Source of the DNA: Lachnoclostridium sp. UBA5890
GTDB lineage: Bacteria > Bacillota > Clostridia > Lachnospirales > Lachnospiraceae
NCBI GenBank assembly: GCA_002431395.1
Contig: DJEU01000042.1
Location: 1-17,876, forward strand
Length of the DNA: 17,876 nt
Direction: 5' to 3'
A program made the translations under genes and the position numbers. Positions 1 through 6,561 of this stretch are shown here, piece after piece (within the stretch, counting starts at the first letter, position 1; each line of letters opens with the position of its first letter). The notes beneath the pieces were generated by a model. It worked only from the letters and a program-made list of their open reading frames with translations. It did no database searches and was not told the origin of the DNA.

Positions 1-174
1 ACTTCGTGTTCTTTTCTCGCCTTTGGCAAGGCTAAAAATGCTCATATGGGGAGGGGAGCCCTATTAGGATCAAAATGTATGGAAATCAAAGTCTCTTACG
101 TGCAAGCACGGCGATTCATTGATTTCCATACATTGGATCCTGAATAGTTACGTGATATCATCATATTACACCTT
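1..174. other. Left-edge non-coding stretch downstream of the GRE operon
   Basis: No convincing gene is visible here. Plus-strand frame 1 is open from the window edge to a stop at 145-147 (48 codons), but the peptide resembles nothing I recognise. Much of it is the two arms of the inverted repeat at 66-141, so I treat it as spurious or at best the tail of a gene starting outside the window. The stretch may be an element boundary, but only one edge is visible. Confidence 0.4.
66..141. repeat. Long inverted repeat with nested hairpin
   Basis: The arms at 74-89 and 119-134 (AATGTATGGAAATCAA and its complement) pair perfectly over 16 bp. They are extended by AGGATC (66-71) pairing with 136-141, with one extra base on the left side. 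The 29-nt loop contains its own small hairpin, with CGTG (99-102) pairing with CACG (107-110). It lies downstream of the activase gene stop codon. It could serve as an mRNA 3' end, but no T-run follows on either strand, so it does not look like an ordinary intrinsic terminator. A MITE-like or IS-end repeat is the alternative. Confidence 0.6.
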
Positions 175-1125
175 TCAACCTACCTCGTCAATAGGAATAC
201 TTCCCGCGTTTGCGCCCAGGTATTGCTGCACGAGTTTGGTTACCTGATTCATAAATTCATCCTCCAACACAGCATTTCCCATCTCATATTTGCGGCCCAG
301 ATTTTTATATTTTCCTTCGCCGAATTTATGATATTTAAGCGGTTCATATTCCACATTTGACAAATTGCGGACAAGGCATAAAATATCTTTGATATCCTCT
401 AAATTATCATTAAATCCCGGGATGATCGGTGTCCTGATCTTCTTGGGAATCTCCGGATAATCCGCGCACAATTTTGTCAGATTTTGGATGATCACTTGAT
501 TGCTTTTTCCGGTATAAGCAATATGTTTTTCCTCATTTAACGACTTGATATCAAACATAATATAGTCCAAATATTTTGCCGCCTCATGTAACACATGATA
601 ATCCCCATAACCACAAGTTTCTATCGCCGTATGGATCCGGCGTTTTTTAGCTTCGCGCAATAATTCGATAAGATACTCTCCATGCATCAACGGCTCTCCT
701 CCGCTAACGGTCAGACCGCCATTTCCATGGTTATAAAAAACACTATCCTGCTCCACAATATCCAGAATTTCTCCCACACGATATTCTTTTCCAACAATTT
801 TTAACGCTTTTGCCGGGCAGTCAGAAACAACTTCTTCCGGCGTCTTTTCGACATTAAATTCAGCGATTCCGTTTTCATTAAAGGAAACAATTTTTGACTC
901 TTTCAGCCCCAACGAAGTAAGCGTATTCAAGCACCATCCGCAGTTTTCTTTTCCGATACATTTTTGGCAGTCATAGGAAATCTGTCGGTCAAATAATTGG
1001 GATTCCGGATTGCAGCACCATCTGCATCGAAGCGGGCATCCTTTCAAAAACACAATCGTTCGTATGCCCGGACCATCATGCAAAGAATAGTGCTGTATTT
1101 GAAATACAAAATGCTTATCATTCAT
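175..1125 (-). CDS. islB: Glycyl radical enzyme activating enzyme (radical SAM), partner of the adjacent sulfonate lyase
   Basis: A 316-aa radical SAM activase. It is expected to use reductively cleaved SAM to abstract hydrogen from the C-terminal glycine of the enzyme encoded just upstream. Seen: the GRE-activase signature HDGPGIRT then a CX3CX2C cluster motif (C30, C34, C37), with an extra C38 beside it; and a GGEP SAM-binding motif near residue 143. Between them is an insert with C53, C56, C62, C65 and C103 (the last in a CPAKAL context). This is fewer and differently spaced cysteines than the usual two CX2CX2CX3C ferredoxin-type motifs. The ATG follows a purine-rich AAGGAAGGCGGTG stretch. 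It lies 29 nt after the GRE stop codon, so it is co-transcribed. Activase function is very likely; the symbol rests on the identification of its partner. Confidence 0.85.
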   Translation of the reverse strand: MNDKHFVFQIQHYSLHDGPGIRTIVFLKGCPLRCRWCCNPESQLFDRQISYDCQKCIGKENCGWCLNTLTSLGLKESKIVSFNENGIAEFNVEKTPEEVVSDCPAKALKIVGKEYRVGEILDIVEQDSVFYNHGNGGLTVSGGEPLMHGEYLIELLREAKKRRIHTAIETCGYGDYHVLHEAAKYLDYIMFDIKSLNEEKHIAYTGKSNQVIIQNLTKLCADYPEIPKKIRTPIIPGFNDNLEDIKDILCLVRNLSNVEYEPLKYHKFGEGKYKNLGRKYEMGNAVLEDEFMNQVTKLVQQYLGANAGSIPIDEVG

Positions 1126-1154
1126 CCGATCACCGCCTTCCTTACTGCGCTTTA

Positions 1155-3638
1155 TCAGCCAACACTTTCGTGTTCTGTCCTTGCAATCAAATCATCCTGA
1201 AGATCCTTTGTCAATTCTGTAAAATATGCACTGTAACCTGCTATACGAACCAGTAAATTTCGATACTGTTCCGGATTTTTCTGCGCTTTTTTCATGGTCT
1301 CGCTGTTAATTACATTAAACTGCACATGCCATAACTTTAAATCCCGCCATGCTTTTATAAACTCAACAAGTTTTTCCGTACCTTCTTTTCCTTTTACGCA
1401 GGAAGGACTTAGCTTAATATTAATGAGCCGGCCTGCATGTTCATTACGATTAAAGTTTTTCGTTGCATAATTGGAAAGAAGCACTGCTGCCGGGCCATTG
1501 ATATCCGCTCCCTGCGAAGCACTTGAACCATCTGACAATGGCGTATAGGCTTTTCTTCCGTTTGGCGTAGCACTGACTACTTTTCCAAATGGAACATGGG
1601 AAGTAAACGGAACCAGCCGCAAGTCCATATGTACGCCTAATTCGCTGCCGTATTTTGCGGTAAATTTCTGTGCCTCTAAATCAAGGAATTTTCCCAGTTC
1701 ATCCGTATACGGATCATTATTTCCATAGCTTGGCGCATTGAGCAATAACTGTCGAATCGCCTCGTATCCTTCAAAATTATGTTCCAATGCTTCTTTTAAT
1801 TCAGCCAAAGAAATCTTCTTGTCTTCAAAAACCAATTTTCGAATTGCCGACAAGGAATCGATAACCGTTGCAAATCCCATATATTCAAAGTAGCCCAGAT
1901 CGATGCCGCCTTCGATTTTCGGTTGATGCAGATCGGTGTACGTTTCCCGGCAGAGTTTATGTAATGTGGATCCCAGCGGGGTAGCAAAATGTTCTCCACG
2001 CAGGCGGATAATTTCGTATTGTTGAATAAACGCATGCTTGATAAAATATCTTTGCTGCGCCAAAAAGGCATCGAGAACTTCCTCAAAAGAAGTAAACTCT
2101 GTGAATTCTCCCGTCTCCAATCCCAATACCTCATCGCCGTACTTCTTCATTCTGCCATTGTAAATAACCATCTCCAAAGCCGCCGCAAAATTAATATACG
2201 CATTGGGACTCGTATACGTATCACGATTTGGCATTCTTGATTCGGCACATCCGGAAACACTATAATCATAGGCTTCTTCTAATGTAGCACCTTTGGACAA
2301 AAGCAGCGGAATGACATCTTCGTCGTTTATTAATTTCGGGAATCCTTCTCCCGCCTTAATCGTCTCCACAACTTCATACAAATATTTCTTAGGGCTTCCT
2401 ATATGAATTCTTGCCGCCAAATCGGGATAATTTAACGGAAATTCCCTTTTCGATTTCAATAAAATATAAGTTAATTCATTCGTGGCATCCAGTCCCTCTT
2501 TCGTCTGGCCTCCGATCGTAACCGCTTCCCAATGAGCATATCCTTCATTAAATGCGCCGCCGGTATCCGACAAATATAAGTCTATAAACTGAGCCATCGC
2601 AACCCACATGCATTCAAAAAGTTCCTGCACTTCCTCATCTGATATGATGCCTTTTTTTCGATCCTCGACGTAAAACGGATACAAATACTGATCCATTCTT
2701 CCGTTTGAAATAATGGTTCCCGTTTTTTGTTCTACGCGTGAAAACATTTGCGTAAACCACTGTGCCTGCATTGCCTCGCGAAAAGAACGAGGGGGATTTT
2801 CCGGAACATATGAGCAGATTTCACTTATCTCAAGCAATTCTTTTCTTCTTGTTTCCTCTTCTTCCTTTTCAGCTAATTCCTTCGCTAATTCCGCATGTCG
2901 ATTTGCCCACAATACAATCGCATCGCAAGTGATAATTTCCGCCTCTAAAAACGGACGTTTTTCTCTGTTATCAATCGGGCTGTATTCATCCAATTGGCTG
3001 AGTCTTTCCTCCGCCTCTTCTTTTATTCCTTTAAACCCTTTTTGCATCACGATCTCGTAATCATGCACCCATTGCAGAGAAGAGCGAAAAGAAGCCGTTT
3101 CATTTACAATATACCGGGAAGTGTGTTCTTTGTCATTATTATATGTCAGCTTTCTTGTTTCTTCTGTTAATGCTTTACTTAAATCCTCGTGAAACGTCCT
3201 TTCCTCCCAATACGGAGCGATCTCATCCACGATAATCCGGGCATCTTTTTCATCAATATCAAACGGCGAATTTTCCCTTGTCGGAAGTTTCCGAACCGCC
3301 TCTCGAAAGATATTTCCATCCAGCTCCGGATATAAAATTCCATATCTTCCATTCTTTCCGCTTCGGCCGACTAACAATTGATCCTCATCGATATAAACCG
3401 TCGCTTTCTGCGCATAACGATACAGTGCCTTTGCCCATCTTAAGATCAATGGCTGGCCTTCTGTTTCCTTGAAAGATTCCGTAAAATAATACGCCCGTTC
3501 AATATCGATCTTCGGTTTTTGATTGCGAATTTCCTGCAATATACGATTCGCACGATTCTTTCTCGGGGCCTCCGTTTCCTTATGATTTATTTCATTTTGA
3601 ATCCTTTCCTCCTGTGGAGAATACACCTTTTTTTCCAT
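1155..3638 (-). CDS. islA: Glycyl radical enzyme, probable isethionate (C2-sulfonate) sulfite-lyase
   Basis: A PFL/GRE-superfamily enzyme of 827 aa, about the size of IslA/IseG. That enzyme cleaves the C-S bond of isethionate to acetaldehyde and sulfite under anoxia. Numbering from my start: catalytic C464 in GCAES, E466 as the Cys-X-Glu base, and radical G801 in the C-terminal RIAGYSAYF motif. Further residues are R185 and Q189 (SFRSSLQW), W370 (YAHWEAV), R674 and F678 (DLRLVPF). All match, at a constant offset of -4, the Bilophila IslA residues I recall (R189, Q193, W374, C468, E470, R678, F682, G805). The start at 3638 is preferred over the in-frame ATG at 3653, because GGAGG within the first codons sits 8 nt before it. 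Location next to a sulfonate-family ABC importer supports the substrate class. A dihydroxypropanesulfonate lyase or another small-sulfonate lyase remains possible. Confidence 0.8.
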   Translation of the reverse strand: MEKKVYSPQEERIQNEINHKETEAPRKNRANRILQEIRNQKPKIDIERAYYFTESFKETEGQPLILRWAKALYRYAQKATVYIDEDQLLVGRSGKNGRYGILYPELDGNIFREAVRKLPTRENSPFDIDEKDARIIVDEIAPYWEERTFHEDLSKALTEETRKLTYNNDKEHTSRYIVNETASFRSSLQWVHDYEIVMQKGFKGIKEEAEERLSQLDEYSPIDNREKRPFLEAEIITCDAIVLWANRHAELAKELAEKEEEETRRKELLEISEICSYVPENPPRSFREAMQAQWFTQMFSRVEQKTGTIISNGRMDQYLYPFYVEDRKKGIISDEEVQELFECMWVAMAQFIDLYLSDTGGAFNEGYAHWEAVTIGGQTKEGLDATNELTYILLKSKREFPLNYPDLAARIHIGSPKKYLYEVVETIKAGEGFPKLINDEDVIPLLLSKGATLEEAYDYSVSGCAESRMPNRDTYTSPNAYINFAAALEMVIYNGRMKKYGDEVLGLETGEFTEFTSFEEVLDAFLAQQRYFIKHAFIQQYEIIRLRGEHFATPLGSTLHKLCRETYTDLHQPKIEGGIDLGYFEYMGFATVIDSLSAIRKLVFEDKKISLAELKEALEHNFEGYEAIRQLLLNAPSYGNNDPYTDELGKFLDLEAQKFTAKYGSELGVHMDLRLVPFTSHVPFGKVVSATPNGRKAYTPLSDGSSASQGADINGPAAVLLSNYATKNFNRNEHAGRLINIKLSPSCVKGKEGTEKLVEFIKAWRDLKLWHVQFNVINSETMKKAQKNPEQYRNLLVRIAGYSAYFTELTKDLQDDLIARTEHESVG

Positions 3639-3660
3639 CTTTTCTTCCTCCATTCGTCAC

Positions 3661-4428
3661 TTAAATAGAATACACAAACGCATCATTTTCAATATCAAAA
3701 AACTTTCTGTAAATACGATCTCTTGCTTCTGTAAACTCCGGACTCGTTCTGTTGTATTTACTTCGTAAATTTACTTTTTCCACATCTTTTATTTTGCCCG
3801 GATGTGGCGTCATGAGCACAACATTTTGTCCCAGATAAACTGCTTCATCAATGTCATGCGTCACGATGATCATGGTAATTTTTTCCTGTTTCCAAATCTT
3901 GATCATCTCTTCCTGCATATGTATTTTTGTCAACGCATCCAGGGCGCCAAATGGTTCATCCAAAAGCAACACTCTTGGTTTATTTGCTAACGCCCTCGCG
4001 ATTGCCACCCTTTGTGCCATTCCACCCGATAATTCTTTCGGAAGCGCATTGGCAAAATCCTGCAATCCAACACGCGTTAAACTATCCATGATCAAATCAT
4101 TATTTTTCTTTTCTTCTTTCGGAAGGCTAAAACGTATATTTTCTTTTACACTCAACCAAGGCAGCAATCTATGATCCTGAAAAATCAATCCTTTTTCTCT
4201 CGACGGCCCGGTTACTTTTTCCCCGAACAAGGTGTATTCGCCCTCATACTCTAACTCTAAGCCGGCAATAATTCGGATCAGGGTACTTTTTCCACAACCG
4301 CTTCCACCGATAATAGAAGTAAAACTGCCTTCCTGTATTTTCAGATTGATATCGGATAGTGCGGTAACCACACTATCCTTTCCGTTGAATTGTTTTGTTA
4401 AATGATTTATCTCAATCCATTCACTCAT
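3661..4428 (-). CDS. ABC transporter ATPase, SsuB/TauB (sulfonate/nitrate/taurine) family
   Basis: A 255-aa nucleotide-binding subunit, likely powering uptake of the GRE substrate. Motifs seen: Walker A GSGCGKST (42-49), Q-loop Q84 in FQDHRLLPW, signature LSGGM (133-137), Walker B ending in LLLDEP (154-159), D-loop GALD, and switch H191 in THDIDEA. The FQDHRLLPW Q-loop and the phrase LLDEPFGALDALTK are typical of the nitrate/sulfonate/taurine subfamily. It is 12 nt after the permease stop, with GGAG before its ATG. The GRE start follows its stop closely, so the five genes form one operon. The family also carries substrates such as pyrimidine precursors and aromatic acids, so 'sulfonate' comes from the GRE, not from this gene. 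Confidence 0.92.
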   Translation of the reverse strand: MSEWIEINHLTKQFNGKDSVVTALSDINLKIQEGSFTSIIGGSGCGKSTLIRIIAGLELEYEGEYTLFGEKVTGPSREKGLIFQDHRLLPWLSVKENIRFSLPKEEKKNNDLIMDSLTRVGLQDFANALPKELSGGMAQRVAIARALANKPRVLLLDEPFGALDALTKIHMQEEMIKIWKQEKITMIIVTHDIDEAVYLGQNVVLMTPHPGKIKDVEKVNLRSKYNRTSPEFTEARDRIYRKFFDIENDAFVYSI

Positions 4429-4440
4429 AAGCCTTATCTC

Positions 4441-5220
4441 CTATATCCAAGTAATCACTTTGTCACGTAATACTTTCAATATATCATCCATGATTTTTCC
4501 AAAAATTCCCACAATTAACATTCCTAATACGACAATATCCGGCCTCGAAAGACTTCGTCCATTCGCCAGCATATAGCCTACGCCGGATGTCGCACCAATC
4601 ATTTCTGCGGCGACAACGCATACCCAGGCAGATCCGATTCCTAACCGGATTCCGGTCATAATACTCGGCAGGGCACCCGGAATAATCACTTTCACAATCA
4701 AATCTTTTTTGGAGACTTCATACACTTCAACAAGTTCAAAATATTTGGAATCAACGCTCTTTATTCCATCCACCGTGTTCAAAAACACAGGGAAAAAAGC
4801 ACCTAAAAATATAATAAATATTTTGGAACTTTCGCCGATTCCAAACCATAAAATAGCGAGTGGAATCCAGGCAATGGGAGGAATCGGTCTAAGTATCTGA
4901 ATCACCAAATCCGTAAACGTATCAAACTTCGGAAAAACAGAAACCAATACACCAAATCCCAAGCCACTTGCCAGCGCAACAAGAAATCCCTGAATTACTC
5001 TTAAAAAACTGATTAAAATATTGTCAAGCAGCTTCCCATTTTCCCAATATTCAGCCACTGTCTCTACAATACTTTTTATCGAAGGCATGGAATAGGAATG
5101 CAATAAGTTTAAGCGGTCTGCCCCTTCCCATACACACAGTATTAAAACCGGCAAAAGCATATAAAGTATCCAATATCCAATTGTTTTTTTCGACACATTA
5201 TTTCTCATTGTATCCACCAC
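4441..5220 (-). CDS. ABC transporter permease, SsuC/TauC family
   Basis: A 259-aa BPD-type membrane component. Seen: an N-terminal hydrophobic segment (about 15-31), further hydrophobic helices, and the EAA-loop signature around residue 175 (IPGALPSIMTGIRLG). That loop docks to the ATPase. The C-terminal region GVGYMLANGRSLSRPDIV is typical of sulfonate/nitrate/taurine permeases. It starts 7 nt after the binding-protein stop. The start is probably GTG at 5220 (or the adjacent GTG at 5217), because AAGGA lies just upstream. The ATG at 5208 is too far from that site. It would form a homodimeric channel with the ATPase and the lipoprotein receptor. Substrate specificity cannot be read from the permease. 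Confidence 0.9.
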   Translation of the reverse strand: MVDTMRNNVSKKTIGYWILYMLLPVLILCVWEGADRLNLLHSYSMPSIKSIVETVAEYWENGKLLDNILISFLRVIQGFLVALASGLGFGVLVSVFPKFDTFTDLVIQILRPIPPIAWIPLAILWFGIGESSKIFIIFLGAFFPVFLNTVDGIKSVDSKYFELVEVYEVSKKDLIVKVIIPGALPSIMTGIRLGIGSAWVCVVAAEMIGATSGVGYMLANGRSLSRPDIVVLGMLIVGIFGKIMDDILKVLRDKVITWI

Positions 5221-5227
5221 CGTTTCC

Positions 5228-6217
5228 TTATTTTTCTTTTGCGATTTCGTCTAAATACTTGGTATTAATAAACTCATCGATATTTACATCATTACTGATA
5301 ATTCCGGACTGCAAAGAGAAATCTTTTACCTTTGTAATTTCCTCAATATCCTCTTTCGTCAGCTCCGTGTGATAATCAAAATTAGCAATGATTTTTTTCA
5401 TCAATTCTTCGTCAACACCAAAGTCTCCGGCAACGGTTTTCGCAGCCTTATCCGGATCGGATTTTAACACTTCATTGGCACGATTTAATGCTCTGATATA
5501 GGCTTTTACAACATCCGGATTTTGTTCCGCATAATCTTTCACAAAATAAGTGATCATGTTTCCTCTTTTGATTCCTGTACCATCTGCCAAAACTTTTGCC
5601 TGTCCGGAGGAAGTCAGCTGGGAAATAAACTGTTCCCAAATAACGATTGCATCTACTTCACCATTTGTCAGCGCAGCCGGCTGATCTCCTCCGGCCAAAT
5701 TGATACTTTCCACGTCATCCAGGCTTAATCCTTCTTTATCTAACAGCAGTGCCAGTAAATGCTGTGCATAGGAGCCTGTTGCGTAGGCAACTTTCTTGCC
5801 CTTCAGATCTTTTATGCTTGTGATATCCGAATCACTTTTTACCAATACCGCAAGTCCTTTTTCTCCGTATGCAACATTCGAAACTACTTCAATGTCCTGA
5901 CCGGTTGATTTGGCAATAATTGCCGGCAGGTCTGCCATGAAGCCCAAATCCGCTTCATTTACCAATGGACCGGATTTGAAATCCAGCCACTCGTATTCCG
6001 CTCCGACTTTCTTTAATTCCTCATCGAGGAATCCAAGATTCTTTGCGACATACACCGGGGTGTATAGTGGATATGGCTGGGCTGCTATTCGAACCACAGT
6101 ATTTTCTTTTTTGCTATCGGTGCTTTTTGCTATATCGCTTTTTCCGCATCCTGTCACTGCTCCAAGTACCAATGCCACTACCAATACTAAAGTAACTACT
6201 AATTTTGTTCTCTTCAT
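5228..6217 (-). CDS. Sulfonate/nitrate/taurine-type substrate-binding lipoprotein (SsuA/TauA-like)
   Basis: A 329-aa extracytoplasmic receptor, first gene of the transporter-GRE operon. The N-terminus is a lipoprotein signal with lipobox AVTG-C24, so it should be tethered to the outer face of the membrane. The mature part has the NMT1/SsuA-like periplasmic-binding fold, with recognisable blocks PVYVAKNLGF, FKSGP, GFMADLPAI, DLKGKKVAYATGS and AIVIWEQF. Odd: residues 87-90 read straight from NEA to DLGF. Relatives that I know usually have about 6-7 more residues there (an ALxSGE-like segment before DLGF), so an in-frame deletion is suspected. A GAGGAC ribosome site precedes the ATG. The gene is driven by the promoter at 6255-6284 with two cre-like operators. 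Confidence 0.9.
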   Translation of the reverse strand: MKRTKLVVTLVLVVALVLGAVTGCGKSDIAKSTDSKKENTVVRIAAQPYPLYTPVYVAKNLGFLDEELKKVGAEYEWLDFKSGPLVNEADLGFMADLPAIIAKSTGQDIEVVSNVAYGEKGLAVLVKSDSDITSIKDLKGKKVAYATGSYAQHLLALLLDKEGLSLDDVESINLAGGDQPAALTNGEVDAIVIWEQFISQLTSSGQAKVLADGTGIKRGNMITYFVKDYAEQNPDVVKAYIRALNRANEVLKSDPDKAAKTVAGDFGVDEELMKKIIANFDYHTELTKEDIEEITKVKDFSLQSGIISNDVNIDEFINTKYLDEIAKEK

Positions 6218-6254
6218 AATTTTGTCCTCGTCTTTCTTTTTTTATTTTGACCCC

Positions 6255-6284
6255 ATCATACACTAGCCCAATCGGATACAGCAA
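6255..6284 (-). promoter_or_regulatory. Sigma-A-like promoter of the transporter-GRE operon
   Basis: On the minus strand, TTGCTG (6279-6284) and TATGAT (6255-6260) are separated by 18 bp. They lie about 40 bp upstream of the binding-protein ATG. This is the best sigma-A match in the gap, and it sits directly downstream of a cre-like operator. Confidence 0.65.
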
Positions 6285-6294
6285 TCGTTTTGTG

Positions 6295-6308
6295 TGAAAA
6301 CGTTTTCT
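6295..6308. promoter_or_regulatory. cre-like / LacI-family operator 1
   Basis: TGAAAACGTTTTCT contains a perfect 12-bp palindrome (GAAAACGTTTTC, 6296-6307). It matches the CcpA cre consensus TGWAANCGNTNWCA at all but the last base. Its centre is about 17 bp upstream of the -35 box, at roughly -54 relative to the expected start. That position would fit either activation or repression by looping with site 2. Confidence 0.7.
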
Positions 6309-6337
6309 TGGAATGTATCTGTTTCAGAAAAACATCT

Positions 6338-6355
6338 GATAAAGCAGCCTTTATC
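6338..6355. other. Small inverted repeat between the two operators
   Basis: GATAAAG (6338-6344) and CTTTATC (6349-6355) form a perfect 7-bp stem with a CAGC loop. It is upstream of the operon promoter, so it is unlikely to act in the operon mRNA. It may be an additional operator or a chance hairpin. Confidence 0.4.
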
Positions 6356-6397
6356 CCTAAAAAATCTAATTATTTCATGGGCGTGCCGTTTGTTTTA

Positions 6398-6411
6398 TGA
6401 AAACGTTGTCA
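6398..6411. promoter_or_regulatory. cre-like operator 2
   Basis: TGAAAACGTTGTCA fits every position of the CcpA cre consensus TGWAANCGNTNWCA. It lies 103 bp upstream of operator 1, close to ten helical turns. The surrounding gap (6218-6515) holds no gene. Confidence 0.7.
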
Positions 6412-6515
6412 CGCCTATGTTTATTGGGTTTGATATAGAGTTTTAAAACGATTTATTTGAAAAATTATATTTTAGAATGAAATATTGAAAAATATACCAC
6501 TTGTATAATGCAACA

Positions 6516-6548
6516 AAGGGCAGAAACCAAAATCCGGTCTCTGCCCTT
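6516..6548 (-). terminator. Terminator hairpin after the beta-propeller gene
   Basis: AAGGGCAGA (6516-6524) pairs with TCTGCCCTT (6540-6548), extended after one mismatch by ACC/GGT around a 7-nt loop. It lies 13 nt past the stop of the 6562-8343 gene. On the minus strand only a short T-run (TTTGTT) follows, so termination may be modest. Confidence 0.7.
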
Positions 6549-6561
6549 AAGAACAATTATT

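Noticed and set aside
1..147. Open reading frame running from the left edge on the plus strand
   Set aside because: Short, without recognisable protein features, and largely made of the two arms of an inverted repeat.
1155..3638. Pyruvate formate-lyase or choline trimethylamine-lyase
   Set aside because: PFL has a Cys-Cys pair in the active site, and this enzyme has Cys-X-Glu. The sulfonate-binding Arg pair and the missing microcompartment genes argue against CutC.
6338..6355. Intrinsic terminator upstream of the sulfonate operon
   Set aside because: No T-run directly follows the stem on either strand, and it is upstream of the promoter.
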